Below are positions 18,001 to 26,656 of a stretch of DNA of 64,000 nt, one piece after another (the stretch's first letter is position 1; each line of letters begins with the position of its first letter). The translations under genes were made by a program, and so were the position numbers. The notes beneath the pieces were generated by a model. It worked only from the letters and a program-made list of their open reading frames with translations. It was not told the DNA's origin and made no database searches. Source of the DNA: Cellulomonas edaphi (GTDB lineage Bacteria; Actinomycetota; Actinomycetes; Actinomycetales; Cellulomonadaceae); the NCBI RefSeq assembly GCF_030362815.1, contig NZ_JAUCGR010000001.1, positions 612,024 to 676,023 of the forward strand. Reading direction: 5' to 3'.

Positions 18001-19416
18001 TCCGACGAGGTGACGGGGACGCGCTACTGGTCCACGCCCTCGACGCGGTGGGTGGGCGTCGTGCGCCTGCTCGACCTCCCCGCGACCTTGCTCACGGCCG
18101 TCGGCATCGAGCCGCCCGACGTCTTCACCGGGTCCGCGATCACCGTGGGTGAGGACCGGCCGGCGGAAGCCGCGACCGCCGCGCGGCAGCTCGCGGACCT
18201 CACGGTGCGCGACCAGGCGCTGCGCGGGACGGCCGGCAAGGTCACCACCACGCCCCTCGTGGTCGCGCTGCTGCTCATCCTCGGCATGCTGCTCGCGCCC
18301 ACGGTCGCCCGCCTGCAGCCCCGCACCGAGCTCGCGGTCCGCCGCGCGGCCGACGCCGCCATGCTGCTGCTGGCCTGCCTGCCCGCCGGGGTCTTCCTCA
18401 TGACGGCCACCTCGTGGTGGCGGTTCGCGTCGCCGACCGCGGTGATGTGGTGGTCGGTGCTCGGCTGCACGCTCGTGGTGGCGGCCGCGGCGGCGCTCGT
18501 CCCGTGGCGTCCCGTGATCGGCGGGCCGGGGATCGTCGCGCTCGTGACCTTCGGCATCCTGTCGCTCGACGCGCTGCTGGGCACGCCGCTGCACCGCGGC
18601 AGCCTGCTGGGGCCCGCGCCCACGCTGGGCGGTCGGTTCTACGGGTTCGGCAACCCCACCTACTCCGTCTACGTGGTGGCCGCCCTGCTGGGTGCCGCGG
18701 CTCTGGGCACCTGGCTGCGCCGCTACGGGCGCTGGGTGGCCGGCGCCGGGGCGGCGCTGGTGGCCGGGGCCGCGCTCGTCGTCGACCTGTGGCCCAGCCT
18801 GGGTGCCGACGTCGGCGGCGGCCTGGTGCTGCTCCCGGCGGGAGCCATCGTGGTGCTCGCCGTGGCCGGCATCCGGATCACCTGGCAGAAGCTGCTGGTC
18901 GCGGGCGTGGCCGGTGTGCTGCTCGTCGCGGGCATCGGCATCCTCGACTGGTTGCGGCCCGCGCCGCAGCGCACGCACCTCGGCATCTTCGTGCAGTCCG
19001 TGGTGGACGGGACCGCCTGGGACACGATCAGCCGCAAGCTGGGGTACGCCGCGCGCACGATCGGCGGCGGCTGGGTGTCGTGGGTGACGCTCGCGCTGCT
19101 GGTGGTCGGTGTCCTGCTGGTGTGGAAGGGCTCGCCCCTGCGCTGGGCCGCCTGGGACCGCCTCGAGCGGCACTGGCCGCTGGTCCGGCCCACGATGTTC
19201 GCCCTGCTGGTGGCCGCGATCGGCGGCTCGCTGGTCAACGACTACGGCATCCGGATCGCCACGTCGGTGCTGGCCGCCCTCCTGCCGCTGCTCGGCGTGC
19301 TGCTCGCGCGCAGCGCGCCGCTGCCCGGCGACCAGGCCGAAACCGTTGGCCGTACCGAAACCGTTGGTCAGGGCGAGGTGGGCGAGCACTACCCTGCGGA
19401 CCAGCGCACCAGCTGA
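15022..19416 (+). CDS. Internally duplicated membrane protein with two alkaline-phosphatase-like ectodomains
   Basis: A 1464-residue protein: signal/anchor 1-31, ectodomain ~40-340, a multi-helix membrane block ~344-735, then a second ectodomain ~770-1070 and second membrane block ~1076-1450. The halves are clear duplicates at an offset of about 727 residues: WSDVDRAATPTLW (~51) and WADVDRASTPTLW (~783); YGFGNTTFGVY (~481) and YGFGNPTYSVY (~1207); GADFGG (~538) and GADVGG (~1262); LVNDSG and LVNDYG. The ectodomains resemble the sulfatase/phosphatase superfamily at their N-terminal strand, but I cannot identify metal ligands. GTG 15022 is 6 nt after TAACCT. The GT2 neighbour suggests envelope glycan work. 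Confidence 0.72.
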   Translation: MPPLLRRSARALITALVACLAVALGAGQAVADDDAADPAPLVLVGVGGLHWSDVDRAATPTLWRMITGGSVGSISVHTPSPVTCPLDAWLTISAASKVAVPAPEGDEADGSDSVPVECEPLPEVAPASSSPDPSPHKVRGWAGLSSTSTKDLGVPGTIGQRIADAGTCTTAAAPGAAIALADADGRVQRYAAAPGSLSAAELAACPVTVLDAGELPADRTQRSDALTALDDALALVARTVPVGTRVLVAGVSDSPTGETGLQVVVEWRRGGGPVGWLSSGSTRSSSGIVTLADLGATLAEAGGADTSDLEGSPLVVDSERRISVDRTVENRRYLTEMTTISPQLLPVLLLTAAAATLLALGAVALARRRHRTPAPATRRVVLATLLLGVCTPVGAHLAALSRWWGSPAPLFAATGWYVVATVLVALVALLASRVLPAGRWRLAAAVAGATWLVLTVDGVTGTVLQQGSVLGSTPAAGARYYGFGNTTFGVYAAAALVLAGAVGAWLRSSGRRWASVLAVSAVGLVSVVVDGWPTFGADFGGVLALIPAFAVLVVAVAGATVTVKRAVLILVGAVVAVTAVAVVDWVRPGRSSHLGLFVQRVIDGDAWPVIAGKAGGAWATVDQPAGAFAALACLAVCAVLVGPDRWRPGYLRRAYASWPLLRAVLAAVVVAALLGALVNDSGVVVAISVLGLAGVSLVLSALASAWDRLPATTVPSQADSPLRRMPAVVVATGGALLAVLLLVTITVPAQTAVAGAVTAGGGQAAVPAGKPVVVIGTAGLTWADVDRASTPTLWGLLRDGAAAGAVSPGVTGRSSWCVSAGWLALSAGQAPVTGESVDGDWLCAPWDITPAGEGVTVEGWDGLESLQSRSVFHPIIGGLGDTLADGGVCATAVGPTAALALARSDASVARYRTLDQATTNPTDAFSCPLTLVSVGTVPHSARDVPELRARSLAALDAQVRTLLTVIPSGSTVMIVDTGNPAPARPSLGVGLLDSDEVTGTRYWSTPSTRWVGVVRLLDLPATLLTAVGIEPPDVFTGSAITVGEDRPAEAATAARQLADLTVRDQALRGTAGKVTTTPLVVALLLILGMLLAPTVARLQPRTELAVRRAADAAMLLLACLPAGVFLMTATSWWRFASPTAVMWWSVLGCTLVVAAAAALVPWRPVIGGPGIVALVTFGILSLDALLGTPLHRGSLLGPAPTLGGRFYGFGNPTYSVYVVAALLGAAALGTWLRRYGRWVAGAGAALVAGAALVVDLWPSLGADVGGGLVLLPAGAIVVLAVAGIRITWQKLLVAGVAGVLLVAGIGILDWLRPAPQRTHLGIFVQSVVDGTAWDTISRKLGYAARTIGGGWVSWVTLALLVVGVLLVWKGSPLRWAAWDRLERHWPLVRPTMFALLVAAIGGSLVNDYGIRIATSVLAALLPLLGVLLARSAPLPGDQAETVGRTETVGQGEVGEHYPADQRTS

Positions 19417-19426
19417 CGGGAGAACC

Positions 19427-20371
19427 ATGGCACTGCCCCGCTACGCCTACCTCGGCCCGGCCGGAACCTTCACGGAGGCCGCGCTGCGCCAGGTGGTCTC
19501 GCCCGACGACGCTGTCTACCTGCCGCAGACCGACGTGACCTCCGCCATCGCCGCGGTCCGCGCGGGCGACGCCGACTTCGCCGTCGTCGCCATCGAGAGC
19601 ACGGCCGAGGGCGGCGTCACGGCCACCCTCGACAGCCTCGCCTCGGGCGAGCCGCTGGTGCTGCTGCGCGAGGTGCTGGTCCCGGTGCAGTTCACGCTCG
19701 CCGCGGCGCCCGGCCGGACGCTGGCCGACGTCCGGCGCATCTCCGCGCACCCGCACGCGTGGGTGCAGTGCCGCCGCTGGATCGCCGAGCACCTGCCCGA
19801 CGCCGTGCACGTGCCGGCCACGTCCAACACCGCACCGGCCGCCCTGATCGCCTCGGGCGGCTCGGGCGAGCTGCCGTTCGACGCCGCGCTCGTGCCGCCG
19901 CCTGCGGTCGAGACCTATGGCCTGACCACGCTCGCGGAGCACGTCGCGGACACCGCCTCCGCCGTGACGCGGTTCGTGGTCGTCGGGCACCCCGGCGACG
20001 TGCCCCCGCCCACGGGTGCGGACAAGACGACGCTCGTGGTGCACCTGCCCGACAACGAGGCCGGCGCGCTGCTCGCCATGCTCGAGCAGTTCGCGGTGCG
20101 CGGCGTGAACCTGTCGCGCATCGAGTCCCGCCCCATCGGCGACTCGCTGGGCCGGTACTCGTTCTCGATCGACGCCGAGGGGCACATCCGCGACGAGCGC
20201 GTGGGCGAGGCGATCATGGGCCTGCACCGGCGGTGCCCGTTCGTGCGCTTCCTGGGCTCCTACCCACGGGCCGACGCCGTCGAGCCCACCGTGCACGTCG
20301 GAACCGCGGACGCGGACTTCGTCGAGGCGCGGTCGTGGCTGCGGGAGGTGCGCGGGGGGACTGCGACCTAG
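19427..20371 (+). CDS. pheA: Prephenate dehydratase
   Basis: This 314-residue enzyme converts prephenate to phenylpyruvate in phenylalanine synthesis. The catalytic domain (~1-185) begins YAYLGPAGTFTEAAL and contains FAVVAIESTAEGGVTATLD. The catalytic Thr-Arg-Phe motif is in SAVTRFVVVG (~183-192). An ACT regulatory domain follows at ~203-280 with GVNLSRIESRPI, the ESRP motif that binds phenylalanine for feedback inhibition. ATG 19427 has GGGAG about 6 nt upstream. It follows the large membrane protein gene by 10 nt and overlaps the convergent DAGK-like gene by 4 nt. Confidence 0.94.
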   Translation: MALPRYAYLGPAGTFTEAALRQVVSPDDAVYLPQTDVTSAIAAVRAGDADFAVVAIESTAEGGVTATLDSLASGEPLVLLREVLVPVQFTLAAAPGRTLADVRRISAHPHAWVQCRRWIAEHLPDAVHVPATSNTAPAALIASGGSGELPFDAALVPPPAVETYGLTTLAEHVADTASAVTRFVVVGHPGDVPPPTGADKTTLVVHLPDNEAGALLAMLEQFAVRGVNLSRIESRPIGDSLGRYSFSIDAEGHIRDERVGEAIMGLHRRCPFVRFLGSYPRADAVEPTVHVGTADADFVEARSWLREVRGGTAT

Positions 20372-21543
20372 ACGCCCGACGTCTGCGGCTGGAGCGCGGC
20401 CACGCGCACCACGAGGGCGCCGGGGTCCACGCGCGCGGCCACCTCGACGACGCGTCCGACGATCTCGCCGTCCACCTGCGCGAACTCGCCGGCGGGGACG
20501 ACGATCTGCACCTCCTTGGCGCGCCGGTGGTCGATGCGGCCGATCTTCGGGGCGTTGGTGGTGCTGACCCCGAAGCCCTGGAGCACCACCTCCCCGAACA
20601 GCTGGGCCCAGCCCGCGATCCCGCCGCGCGCGTCGATGGCCGCGAGGTCGAGCCAGCCGTCGTCGAGCTCCGCGTCGGGGAGCAGCGTCAGGCCGCCGGG
20701 CAGCCTGCCGCAGTTGCCCACCAGGAGGCTGCGCAGACGGGCGGTGGTCGACCGCTCGCCGTCCACCCGCACGTGCACGCGGGTGCGGTCGCCGCGCAGG
20801 TGCTTGATGCCGGCCACGAAGTAGGCGATCCAACCCATCTTGGCCTTGAGGTGCGGATCGGTCGCGGCGACCATCGCCGCGTCGAAGCCGAGGCCCGCGA
20901 TGACCAGGAAGATGTGGTCGCGCGGCGCGTCGGGGTCGGCGGGGCGCTCGTCCGCGGCCTCGGCGACCTTGTCGTGCACGTCGGACTCGAAGCGCAGCAC
21001 ACGCAGCCAGCCCACGTCGATGCTGCGGTCCCGGCCGGTGAGCGCGATGCGCAGGGCCGAGAGCGGGTCGCCCAGCGGCAGGTCGAGGTTGCGCGCCAGC
21101 AGGTTGCCGGTCCCGATCGGCACCAGGCCCATGGGCACCGAGGTGCCGATCAGGCCTTCGGCCACCGCACGCACGGTCCCGTCCCCGCCGACGGCGACCA
21201 CCACGTCCGCCCCGGCGTCCACCGCGGCGCGCGTCTGCCCCACGCCGGGGTCCTCGATGGTGGTCTCGAGCCACATCGGCTCGGACACGCCCAGCTCGGC
21301 GGCCGTGCGGCGGACCGCCTCGCGGAGCTCGGCCGCCTCGGGCTTGGACGGGTTGGCCACGAAGGCCACCATGGTGCCGCCCTCGTCCACCTCGCGCGCG
21401 AGGCCCCGGGCGGCCGGGCTCACGGTGCCGGCCTCCAGCCGGCGGTGCAGGCTGTTCTGCTCGCGGTACACCATGACCGCGATGACGATGGCGGCGACCG
21501 CCAGCACACCCGCCGCGATCGCCACCCACCCCACCCACGTCAC
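20368..21543 (-). CDS. Diacylglycerol/lipid kinase family protein with N-terminal membrane anchor
   Basis: A 391-residue protein. One membrane helix is at residues ~5-26. The DAGK catalytic domain follows: [12 protein letters not shown] (~59), nucleotide-binding [18 protein letters not shown] (~112-129) and [19 protein letters not shown] (~139-157), all intact YegS/DgkB-type motifs. It likely phosphorylates diacylglycerol or a related lipid at the inner membrane face. GTG 21543 follows TAGATT by 6 nt (complement of 21550-21555). Its 3' end overlaps pheA by 4 nt tail to tail. Confidence 0.87.
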   Translation of the reverse strand: MTWVGWVAIAAGVLAVAAIVIAVMVYREQNSLHRRLEAGTVSPAARGLAREVDEGGTMVAFVANPSKPEAAELREAVRRTAAELGVSEPMWLETTIEDPGVGQTRAAVDAGADVVVAVGGDGTVRAVAEGLIGTSVPMGLVPIGTGNLLARNLDLPLGDPLSALRIALTGRDRSIDVGWLRVLRFESDVHDKVAEAADERPADPDAPRDHIFLVIAGLGFDAAMVAATDPHLKAKMGWIAYFVAGIKHLRGDRTRVHVRVDGERSTTARLRSLLVGNCGRLPGGLTLLPDAELDDGWLDLAAIDARGGIAGWAQLFGEVVLQGFGVSTTNAPKIGRIDHRRAKEVQIVVPAGEFAQVDGEIVGRVVEVAARVDPGALVVRVAALQPQTSGV

Positions 21544-21626
21544 CAGGGCAATCTACGGGTAGCGCGGCCCGGGCCGACAGGAATTCGCGGTCGGAGGCGG
21601 TCCGGCTCGTCGGTAGGGTGGCGCAG

Positions 21627-22910
21627 GTGATCGATCTCCGCCTGCTCCGTGATGACCCCGACGTGGTGCGCGCCAGCCAGGTCGCGCGCGGTGACGACCC
21701 CGGTCTGGTCGACCAGGTGCTCGCCGCCGACGCCCTGCGCCGCTCCTCGCTCACCGAGTTCGAGACCGTGCGCGCCGAGCAGAAGTCCCACGGCAAGCTG
21801 GTCGCCGCGGCGAAGGGCGACGAGAAGCAGGCGCTGCTCGCGCACGGCAAGCGGCTCTCGGAGCAGGTCAAGGCCCTGCAGGCCGACGCGGACGCCGCCG
21901 AGCAGAAGGCCACCGAGCTCGCGCGCCGGATCGGCAACGTCATCGAGCCCGGCGTCCCCGCGGGCGGGGAGGACGACTACGTGGTCCTCGAGCACGTCGG
22001 CACCCCCCGCGACTTCGCGGCCGAGTACGGCGCCGACTTCGTGGTGCGCGACCACCTCGACCTGGGTGAGGGCCTGCGAGCCATCGACACCGAGCGCGGC
22101 GCCAAGGTCTCGGGCGCGCGGTTCTACTACCTGACCGGCATCGGCGCGCGCCTCGAGCTCGCGCTGCTCAACGCGGCCGTCGACCGTGCGCTCGCGGCCG
22201 GGTTCACGCCGGTCATCACGCCCACGCTGGTCAAGCCGGAGGTCATGGCGGGCACCGGCTTCCTCGGGGCGCACGCCGACGAGATCTACCGCCTCGAGGC
22301 GGACGACCTGTACCTGGTGGGCACCTCGGAGGTGGCGCTCGCGGGTTACCACGGCGGCGAGATCCTCGACCTGTCGGGCGGTCCCCTGCGCTACGCCGGC
22401 TGGTCGGCGTGCTACCGGCGCGAGGCCGGGTCCTACGGCAAGGACACGCGCGGCATCATCCGCGTGCACCAGTTCCACAAGGTCGAGGCGTTCGTCTACA
22501 CCACGGTCGAGGACGCGGCCGACGAGCACCGCCGCCTGCTCGGCTGGGAGCAGGAGATGCTCGCCCTCGCGGAGCTGCCGTACCGCGTGATCGACACCGC
22601 GGCGGGCGACCTCGGCTCGAGCGCCGCGCGCAAGTTCGACTGCGAGGCCTGGCTGCCCAGCCAGCAGCGCTACCTCGAGCTCACGTCGACCTCGAACTGC
22701 ACCACCTTCCAGGCGCGCCGCCTCGGGGTGCGCGAGCGGACCGCGGACGGCTCGGTGCGCACGGTCGCCACGCTCAACGGCACGCTGGCCACCACGCGCT
22801 GGCTCGTCGCGCTGCTCGAGAACCACCAGCAGCAGGACGGCTCGGTCCGCGTGCCCGTCGGGCTGCGCCCGTACCTCGGGGGCCTCGAGGTGCTGGAGCC
22901 CGTGCGTTGA
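21627..22910 (+). CDS. serS: Serine--tRNA ligase
   Basis: A 427-residue class II synthetase charging tRNA-Ser. The N-terminal antiparallel coiled-coil arm (~25-105) that grips the long variable arm is followed by motif 1 ([19 protein letters not shown], ~205-223), motif 2 ([20 protein letters not shown], ~264-283) and motif 3 ([16 protein letters not shown], ~385-400). The start is set at GTG 21627, giving the family-typical MIDLRLLR, and lies 7 nt after TAGGGT; GTG 21618 is an alternative. Two cognate tRNA-Ser genes lie elsewhere in the window. Confidence 0.96.
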   Translation: MIDLRLLRDDPDVVRASQVARGDDPGLVDQVLAADALRRSSLTEFETVRAEQKSHGKLVAAAKGDEKQALLAHGKRLSEQVKALQADADAAEQKATELARRIGNVIEPGVPAGGEDDYVVLEHVGTPRDFAAEYGADFVVRDHLDLGEGLRAIDTERGAKVSGARFYYLTGIGARLELALLNAAVDRALAAGFTPVITPTLVKPEVMAGTGFLGAHADEIYRLEADDLYLVGTSEVALAGYHGGEILDLSGGPLRYAGWSACYRREAGSYGKDTRGIIRVHQFHKVEAFVYTTVEDAADEHRRLLGWEQEMLALAELPYRVIDTAAGDLGSSAARKFDCEAWLPSQQRYLELTSTSNCTTFQARRLGVRERTADGSVRTVATLNGTLATTRWLVALLENHQQQDGSVRVPVGLRPYLGGLEVLEPVR

Positions 22911-22921
22911 GCCGCGCCCGG

Positions 22922-23704
22922 ATGGTCGCGCTCGACGTCGACGGCACCCTGATGTCGTACGCGGGCGTGATCTCCGAACCGGTGCGCGAGGCGGTCGCCG
23001 CGCTGCGCGACGCGGGCCTGCACGTGGTGCTCGCCACCGGGCGCGGGCTGCACGCCACCTTGCCGGTGGCGCGGGAGCTCGGCCTGAGCGCAGGCTGGGC
23101 CGTGAGCTCCAACGGTGCGGTCACCACGCGCCTCGACCCCTCGGCACCCGACGGGTTCGAGGTCACCGAGGTCATCCGCTTCGACCCGGCACCCGCGCTG
23201 CGGGCGCTCGCGCTCGAGCTCCCGGACGCGCTGTACGCCGTCGAGGACCTGGCCGCCGGGTTCCGTGTCTCCGGCGAGTTCCCGGCCGGTGAGCTGTCGG
23301 GCCACGTGCAGGTCGTCTCGTTCGACGATCTCCTGGCCACGCCCGCCACGCGCGTCGTGATCCGCGCGCCGGGCAGCAGCCCCGAGGAGTTCCACGCCCT
23401 GGTCGAGCGCGTGGGCCTGCAGGAGGTCGAGTACGCGGTGGGGTACAGCGCGTGGCTCGACCTGACGCCGGGGGGCGTGTCCAAGGCGAGCGCGCTCGAG
23501 TCGATCCGGCGCGGGCTCGGCGTCGAGCCGCACGAGACCGTGGCCATCGGCGACGGCGGCAACGACGTCCAGATGCTGCAGTGGGCCGCGCGCGGCGTCG
23601 CGATGGGTCACGCCACGGAGCGGGTCCGTGCGGCGGCCGACGAGGTCACCGGCACCATCGACGACGACGGCGCTCTCGCCGTGCTGCGCAGCCTGCTGGC
23701 CTGA
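22922..23704 (+). CDS. HAD-superfamily Cof-type phosphatase
   Basis: A 260-residue hydrolase with motif I DVDGTL (~5-10), motif II in VVLATGRG (~37-44), the conserved Lys in GGVSKASALESI (~187), and motif IV GDGGNDVQML (~211-220). A C2B cap sits between motifs II and III, as in Cof/YbiV phosphatases acting on small phosphorylated metabolites. The gene directly follows serS. TTG 22907, overlapping the serS stop as TTGA, is an alternative start that would couple their translation; ATG 22922 is preferred. Confidence 0.88.
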   Translation: MVALDVDGTLMSYAGVISEPVREAVAALRDAGLHVVLATGRGLHATLPVARELGLSAGWAVSSNGAVTTRLDPSAPDGFEVTEVIRFDPAPALRALALELPDALYAVEDLAAGFRVSGEFPAGELSGHVQVVSFDDLLATPATRVVIRAPGSSPEEFHALVERVGLQEVEYAVGYSAWLDLTPGGVSKASALESIRRGLGVEPHETVAIGDGGNDVQMLQWAARGVAMGHATERVRAAADEVTGTIDDDGALAVLRSLLA

Positions 23705-23792
23705 GCGGCAGGGCCAGTGCGCCCCGCGTTGCCGGTCCGGCCGGCCGCTGGAACACTCCGAGGCGTCATCGGTGACGGGCGAGGGAGCGGGC

Positions 23793-24557
23793 ATGAAGGT
23801 CTTCAGCTGGACGAGACGGGCGACTGCCGTGCTGGCCACCGTCGCCCTGGCGTCGACGGCGGCGGTCGCGGGAGCGTCGAGCGCCGGAGCGGCCGCGTGC
23901 TCCGCGACCAGGAGCACGAGCATGACGGTGCACGCGACCGCGACGGCCTACGACTTCCAGACCAAGCTCGACTACTCCGGCAAGGTCGAGGTCACCGAGC
24001 GCTACTACTACTCGAAGAACTCACCGATCGCGAACCACACGATCACCGTCCTCGCGTGCAAGGACCCGAAGACGAAGACGTGGAAGCCGCTGCACTTCAC
24101 GGTCACGGCCCGGCACGGTGAGCTCGCGTACCGGGTGCTCGACGGCAAGGCCAAGGTCGACTCCCGCGGCATGGCGGTCATCGTCAACAAGGTCGGTGCG
24201 AGCAAGGTGCACCTCACGGCCATCGCGTGCAACACCAAGCCGCAGAAGCTGTCCCCGCTCGCGGTCTCCCGCGCGCTCACCCAGATCCCCGTGCCGGGGC
24301 CCTACGTGATCGGCCTCGGCCAGGCGGCGGCCGCGCTGCTGCTGCCGAAGGCCCCGGCGACGAAGTACTACTGCGGCGCGGTGGGACCGGCGTTCACCGC
24401 CTCGTGGAAGCTGAGCTCGACCGGCAAGGCCAGCCTGAGCTTCGGCTCGACGGGTCATGTGATCCGGGCGGTGAGCACCACGTGGAACGTGCCGACCGGT
24501 CCTTACTACAGGTCGGTCCAGACCACCTACCAGCGCAGCATCGTCATCACGCGGTGA
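23793..24557 (+). CDS. Secreted protein of unknown function
   Basis: A 254-residue protein starting at ATG 23793 behind GAGGGAG. Residues 1-34 are a Sec signal peptide with a twin-Arg-like MKVFSWTRRAT opening and AGA/AAA cleavage region. The mature part contains four cysteines (ACSAT, LACKDP, IACNTK, YYCGAV), which could form two disulfides, and is rich in Lys, Thr and Tyr. I do not recognise a family. It lies alone between the HAD and EamA genes and probably acts outside the cell. Confidence 0.7.
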   Translation: MKVFSWTRRATAVLATVALASTAAVAGASSAGAAACSATRSTSMTVHATATAYDFQTKLDYSGKVEVTERYYYSKNSPIANHTITVLACKDPKTKTWKPLHFTVTARHGELAYRVLDGKAKVDSRGMAVIVNKVGASKVHLTAIACNTKPQKLSPLAVSRALTQIPVPGPYVIGLGQAAAALLLPKAPATKYYCGAVGPAFTASWKLSSTGKASLSFGSTGHVIRAVSTTWNVPTGPYYRSVQTTYQRSIVITR

Positions 24558-24601
24558 CGACCGGGGCGTGCGGCTCCCACCGGGACGCCTAGCCTGGTCA
24601 G

Positions 24602-25459
24602 GTGCCCGCGCCGCTGCTGTTCGTCCTGTCGGGGCTGACGCAGTACGCGGGCGCCGCGCTGGCCGTCGGCCTGTTCGCCTCCATCGCCGCACCCGCGGTC
24701 GCGTGGTTGCGCATCGTCGTCGCGGCGCTCGTGCTGGTCGGGTGGCGCCGGCCGTGGCGCACGCGCTGGACCCGGCGCGAGCTGGGTGTCGTCGCGCTGT
24801 TCGGCGTGGTGCTCGCCTCGATGAACGTGACGTTCTACGTCGCGATCGACCACCTGCCCCTGGGCACCGCGGTCGCCATCGAGTTCGCGGGGCCGGTCGC
24901 GGTCGCGGCAGTGACCGGGCGGGGGTGGCGCGAGCGCGTCGCCATCGCGATCGCCGCCGTCGGCGTGGTGCTGCTGGCCGGGGTGAGCCTGGACGCGGGT
25001 CCGGACGCCCGCACGGGCCTGGTCGCCATCGCGTTGGCCGCGGTGTTCTGGGCGGCCTACATCCTGCTCGGACGGCGGGTCGCGACCGCCCGCAGCGGCG
25101 GCGTGACGGGCCTGGCGCTCGCGATGACCGCGGGCGCCGTGGCGTTCGCGCCGTTCCTGGCGTCGCAGGCCACCGCGGTGCTGCACGACGCCTCGCTCGC
25201 GGCGGCGGTGGTTGGCGTCGGCGTGCTGTCGTCGGTGATCCCTTACGCCATCGAGCAGGTGGTGCTACGCCGCGTCCGCCCCGCCACGTTTGCGGTGCTC
25301 CTGGCCCTGCTCCCGGCCACGGCGGCGGTGGTGGGAGCGATCGCGCTGCACCAGGTGCCGCACGGGCTCGAGGTGCTGGGTCTGCTGCTCGTGTCGGGGG
25401 CGATCGCCCTCACGGCCCGCTCGTCGGACGCGGCCGAGGAGGCGCCGCCACCCGCCTGA
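24602..25459 (+). CDS. EamA/DMT-family exporter (RhtA-like)
   Basis: A 285-residue, 10-helix drug/metabolite transporter with two EamA repeats (~5-125 and ~140-275). FYVAIDHLPLGTAVAIEFAG in the first repeat is close to the RhtA threonine/homoserine exporter branch. RLRIVVAAL-like WLRIVVAALVLV and the late VLLALLPATAAVVGAIALHQ are typical. An amino-acid substrate is inference. GTG 24602 is 6 nt after TAGCCT (24590-24595). Its stop abuts that of the convergent quinone reductase gene with no spacer. Confidence 0.85.
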   Translation: MPAPLLFVLSGLTQYAGAALAVGLFASIAAPAVAWLRIVVAALVLVGWRRPWRTRWTRRELGVVALFGVVLASMNVTFYVAIDHLPLGTAVAIEFAGPVAVAAVTGRGWRERVAIAIAAVGVVLLAGVSLDAGPDARTGLVAIALAAVFWAAYILLGRRVATARSGGVTGLALAMTAGAVAFAPFLASQATAVLHDASLAAAVVGVGVLSSVIPYAIEQVVLRRVRPATFAVLLALLPATAAVVGAIALHQVPHGLEVLGLLLVSGAIALTARSSDAAEEAPPPA

Positions 25460-26428
25460 TCACGGCTCGAGCACCAGCTTGCCGAACACCTCCCCCGAGT
25501 CGAGCAGCCGGTGCGCCTCGGCGGCCTGGTCCAGCGGGAGCGCGGCATGCACCAGCGGTCTGATGCGGCCCGACGCGACCGAGGGCCACACGTGCTCCCG
25601 CACGCCCGCCATGATCCGCGCCTTGTCGGCAGGCGCGCGCGAGCGCAGCGCGGTGCCGAGGACCGTCAACCGGCGCGCGACCAGCTGCCCCAGGTCCAGC
25701 TCCGCCCGTCGGCCGCGCTGCAGGCCGATGACAGCCAGCCGGCCGCCGTCGGCCAGCATCGCGACGTTGTCGGCCAGCCCACCCGCACCCAGCACGTCGA
25801 GGATGACGTCGACGCCCGCGCCGCCGGTCGCCGCGCGCACCTGGTCGACGAGGTCGTCCGCGCGGTGGTCGAGCGGGACGTCGACGCCGAGCTCGGTCAG
25901 CCGCGCCGTCCGGGCGGGACCGCCCGCCGTGGCGAGCACGCGGGCCCCGAACACGGCAGCGGCCATCTGGACGGCGATCGAGCCCACGCCGCCCGATCCG
26001 CCCCGCACCAGCACGGTGTCGCCGGACCGCAGCCCCGCGGCGTCGAAGGTGGACCACGCCGTGGCCAGCGCCTCCGGGAGCGCGGCCGCAGCGCGGTGCG
26101 TGAGCCCGGGCGGGACCGGCAGTGCGAGCGCGGCGGGCACGGCGACGCGCTCGGCATACCCGCCGCCGCCGAGCAGGGCGGCGACCGGCGATCCCGCGGC
26201 CCACCCGACGGGACCCGACAGGACGACCCCGGCCACCTCGAGGCCGGGCCACGGCGGCGCATCGGGCGGCGGCGGGTACTGGCCGAGACGCTGCAACACG
26301 TCGGCGCGGTTGACCCCCGCAGCGGCCACCTCGATGAGAAGATCCTCAGGCCCCGGTACCGGGTCCGTGACGTCTGCGGGCTGCAGGACGTCCGGTTCGC
26401 CCGGCTCGGTGATCACGATTGCTCGCAC
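25460..26428 (-). CDS. NAD(P)H:quinone oxidoreductase, PIG3/QOR type
   Basis: A 322-residue zinc-independent medium-chain reductase. The N-terminal catalytic fold includes AAGVNRADVLQRLGQYPPPP (~42-61), characteristic of the PIG3 group, then GLEVAGVV. The Rossmann fold has LVRGGSGGVGSIAVQMA (~145-161), binding NAD(P)H. The structural-zinc cysteines of alcohol dehydrogenases are absent. It likely reduces quinones or enones. GTG 26428 lies 7 nt after TACGGT (complement of 26436-26441), favouring this short start over upstream in-frame codons. Confidence 0.9.
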   Translation of the reverse strand: MRAIVITEPGEPDVLQPADVTDPVPGPEDLLIEVAAAGVNRADVLQRLGQYPPPPDAPPWPGLEVAGVVLSGPVGWAAGSPVAALLGGGGYAERVAVPAALALPVPPGLTHRAAAALPEALATAWSTFDAAGLRSGDTVLVRGGSGGVGSIAVQMAAAVFGARVLATAGGPARTARLTELGVDVPLDHRADDLVDQVRAATGGAGVDVILDVLGAGGLADNVAMLADGGRLAVIGLQRGRRAELDLGQLVARRLTVLGTALRSRAPADKARIMAGVREHVWPSVASGRIRPLVHAALPLDQAAEAHRLLDSGEVFGKLVLEP

Positions 26429-26519
26429 GACGTCGACCGTATCCTCCCGGACTCCGCCCGATTCGTCCGGGACGAACCGCGACAGAGCGGGGCGAGGTCG
26501 GCGTATCCGCCGGGGTGAG
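26429..26519. promoter_or_regulatory. Divergent promoter region, quinone reductase versus conservon
   Basis: This part of the 228-bp gap holds the TACGGT box of the minus-strand gene (26436-26441). Presumably it also holds the conservon promoter; the AT-richer stretch near 26456-26470 is the best place, but no clean -35/-10 pair was identified. Confidence 0.35.
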
Positions 26520-26656
26520 GTCCATGGCAAACTCTGCCGCGGGCTAATGGTCCCGCGTCCAGGAGCCGATGAGGTGCGAACGGGGAACCCCACGGATTAG
26601 CCGGAAAGCCGGCCGACCGTGGTCACACCCAGAGTCGGGTGAAGGAAGGGATCGAC
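26520..26656 (+). ncRNA. Structured 5' leader of the conservon, possible riboswitch-like RNA
   Basis: Two hairpins are visible in the would-be leader. The first pairs CGCGGG (26538-26543) with CCCGCG (26552-26557) around an 8-nt loop. The second is nested: CCACGG (26590-26595) pairs with CCGTGG (26617-26622), enclosing GCCGG (26600-26604) paired with CCGGC (26609-26613) around AAAG. A GGCAAAC segment and GGGGAACCCC flank them. The ribosome site GAAGGAAGGG ends just before ATG 26657. I could not assign it confidently to a known riboswitch class. Confidence 0.4.

Noticed and set aside
14962..19428. Minus-strand open frame of about 1488 codons opposite the duplicated membrane protein
   Set aside because: The composition (Arg/Gly/His/Gln-rich, no hydrophobic periodicity) is typical of antisense frames in high-GC DNA; the plus strand has clear membrane helices and duplicated motifs.
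26520..26656. Direct assignment of the conservon leader to a c-di-GMP-I or c-di-AMP riboswitch
   Set aside because: GGCAAAC and GGGGAACC fragments resemble parts of those classes, but the rest of the conserved core (such as ACGCAAAGCC or the GACAGCTAACC segment) is not found.
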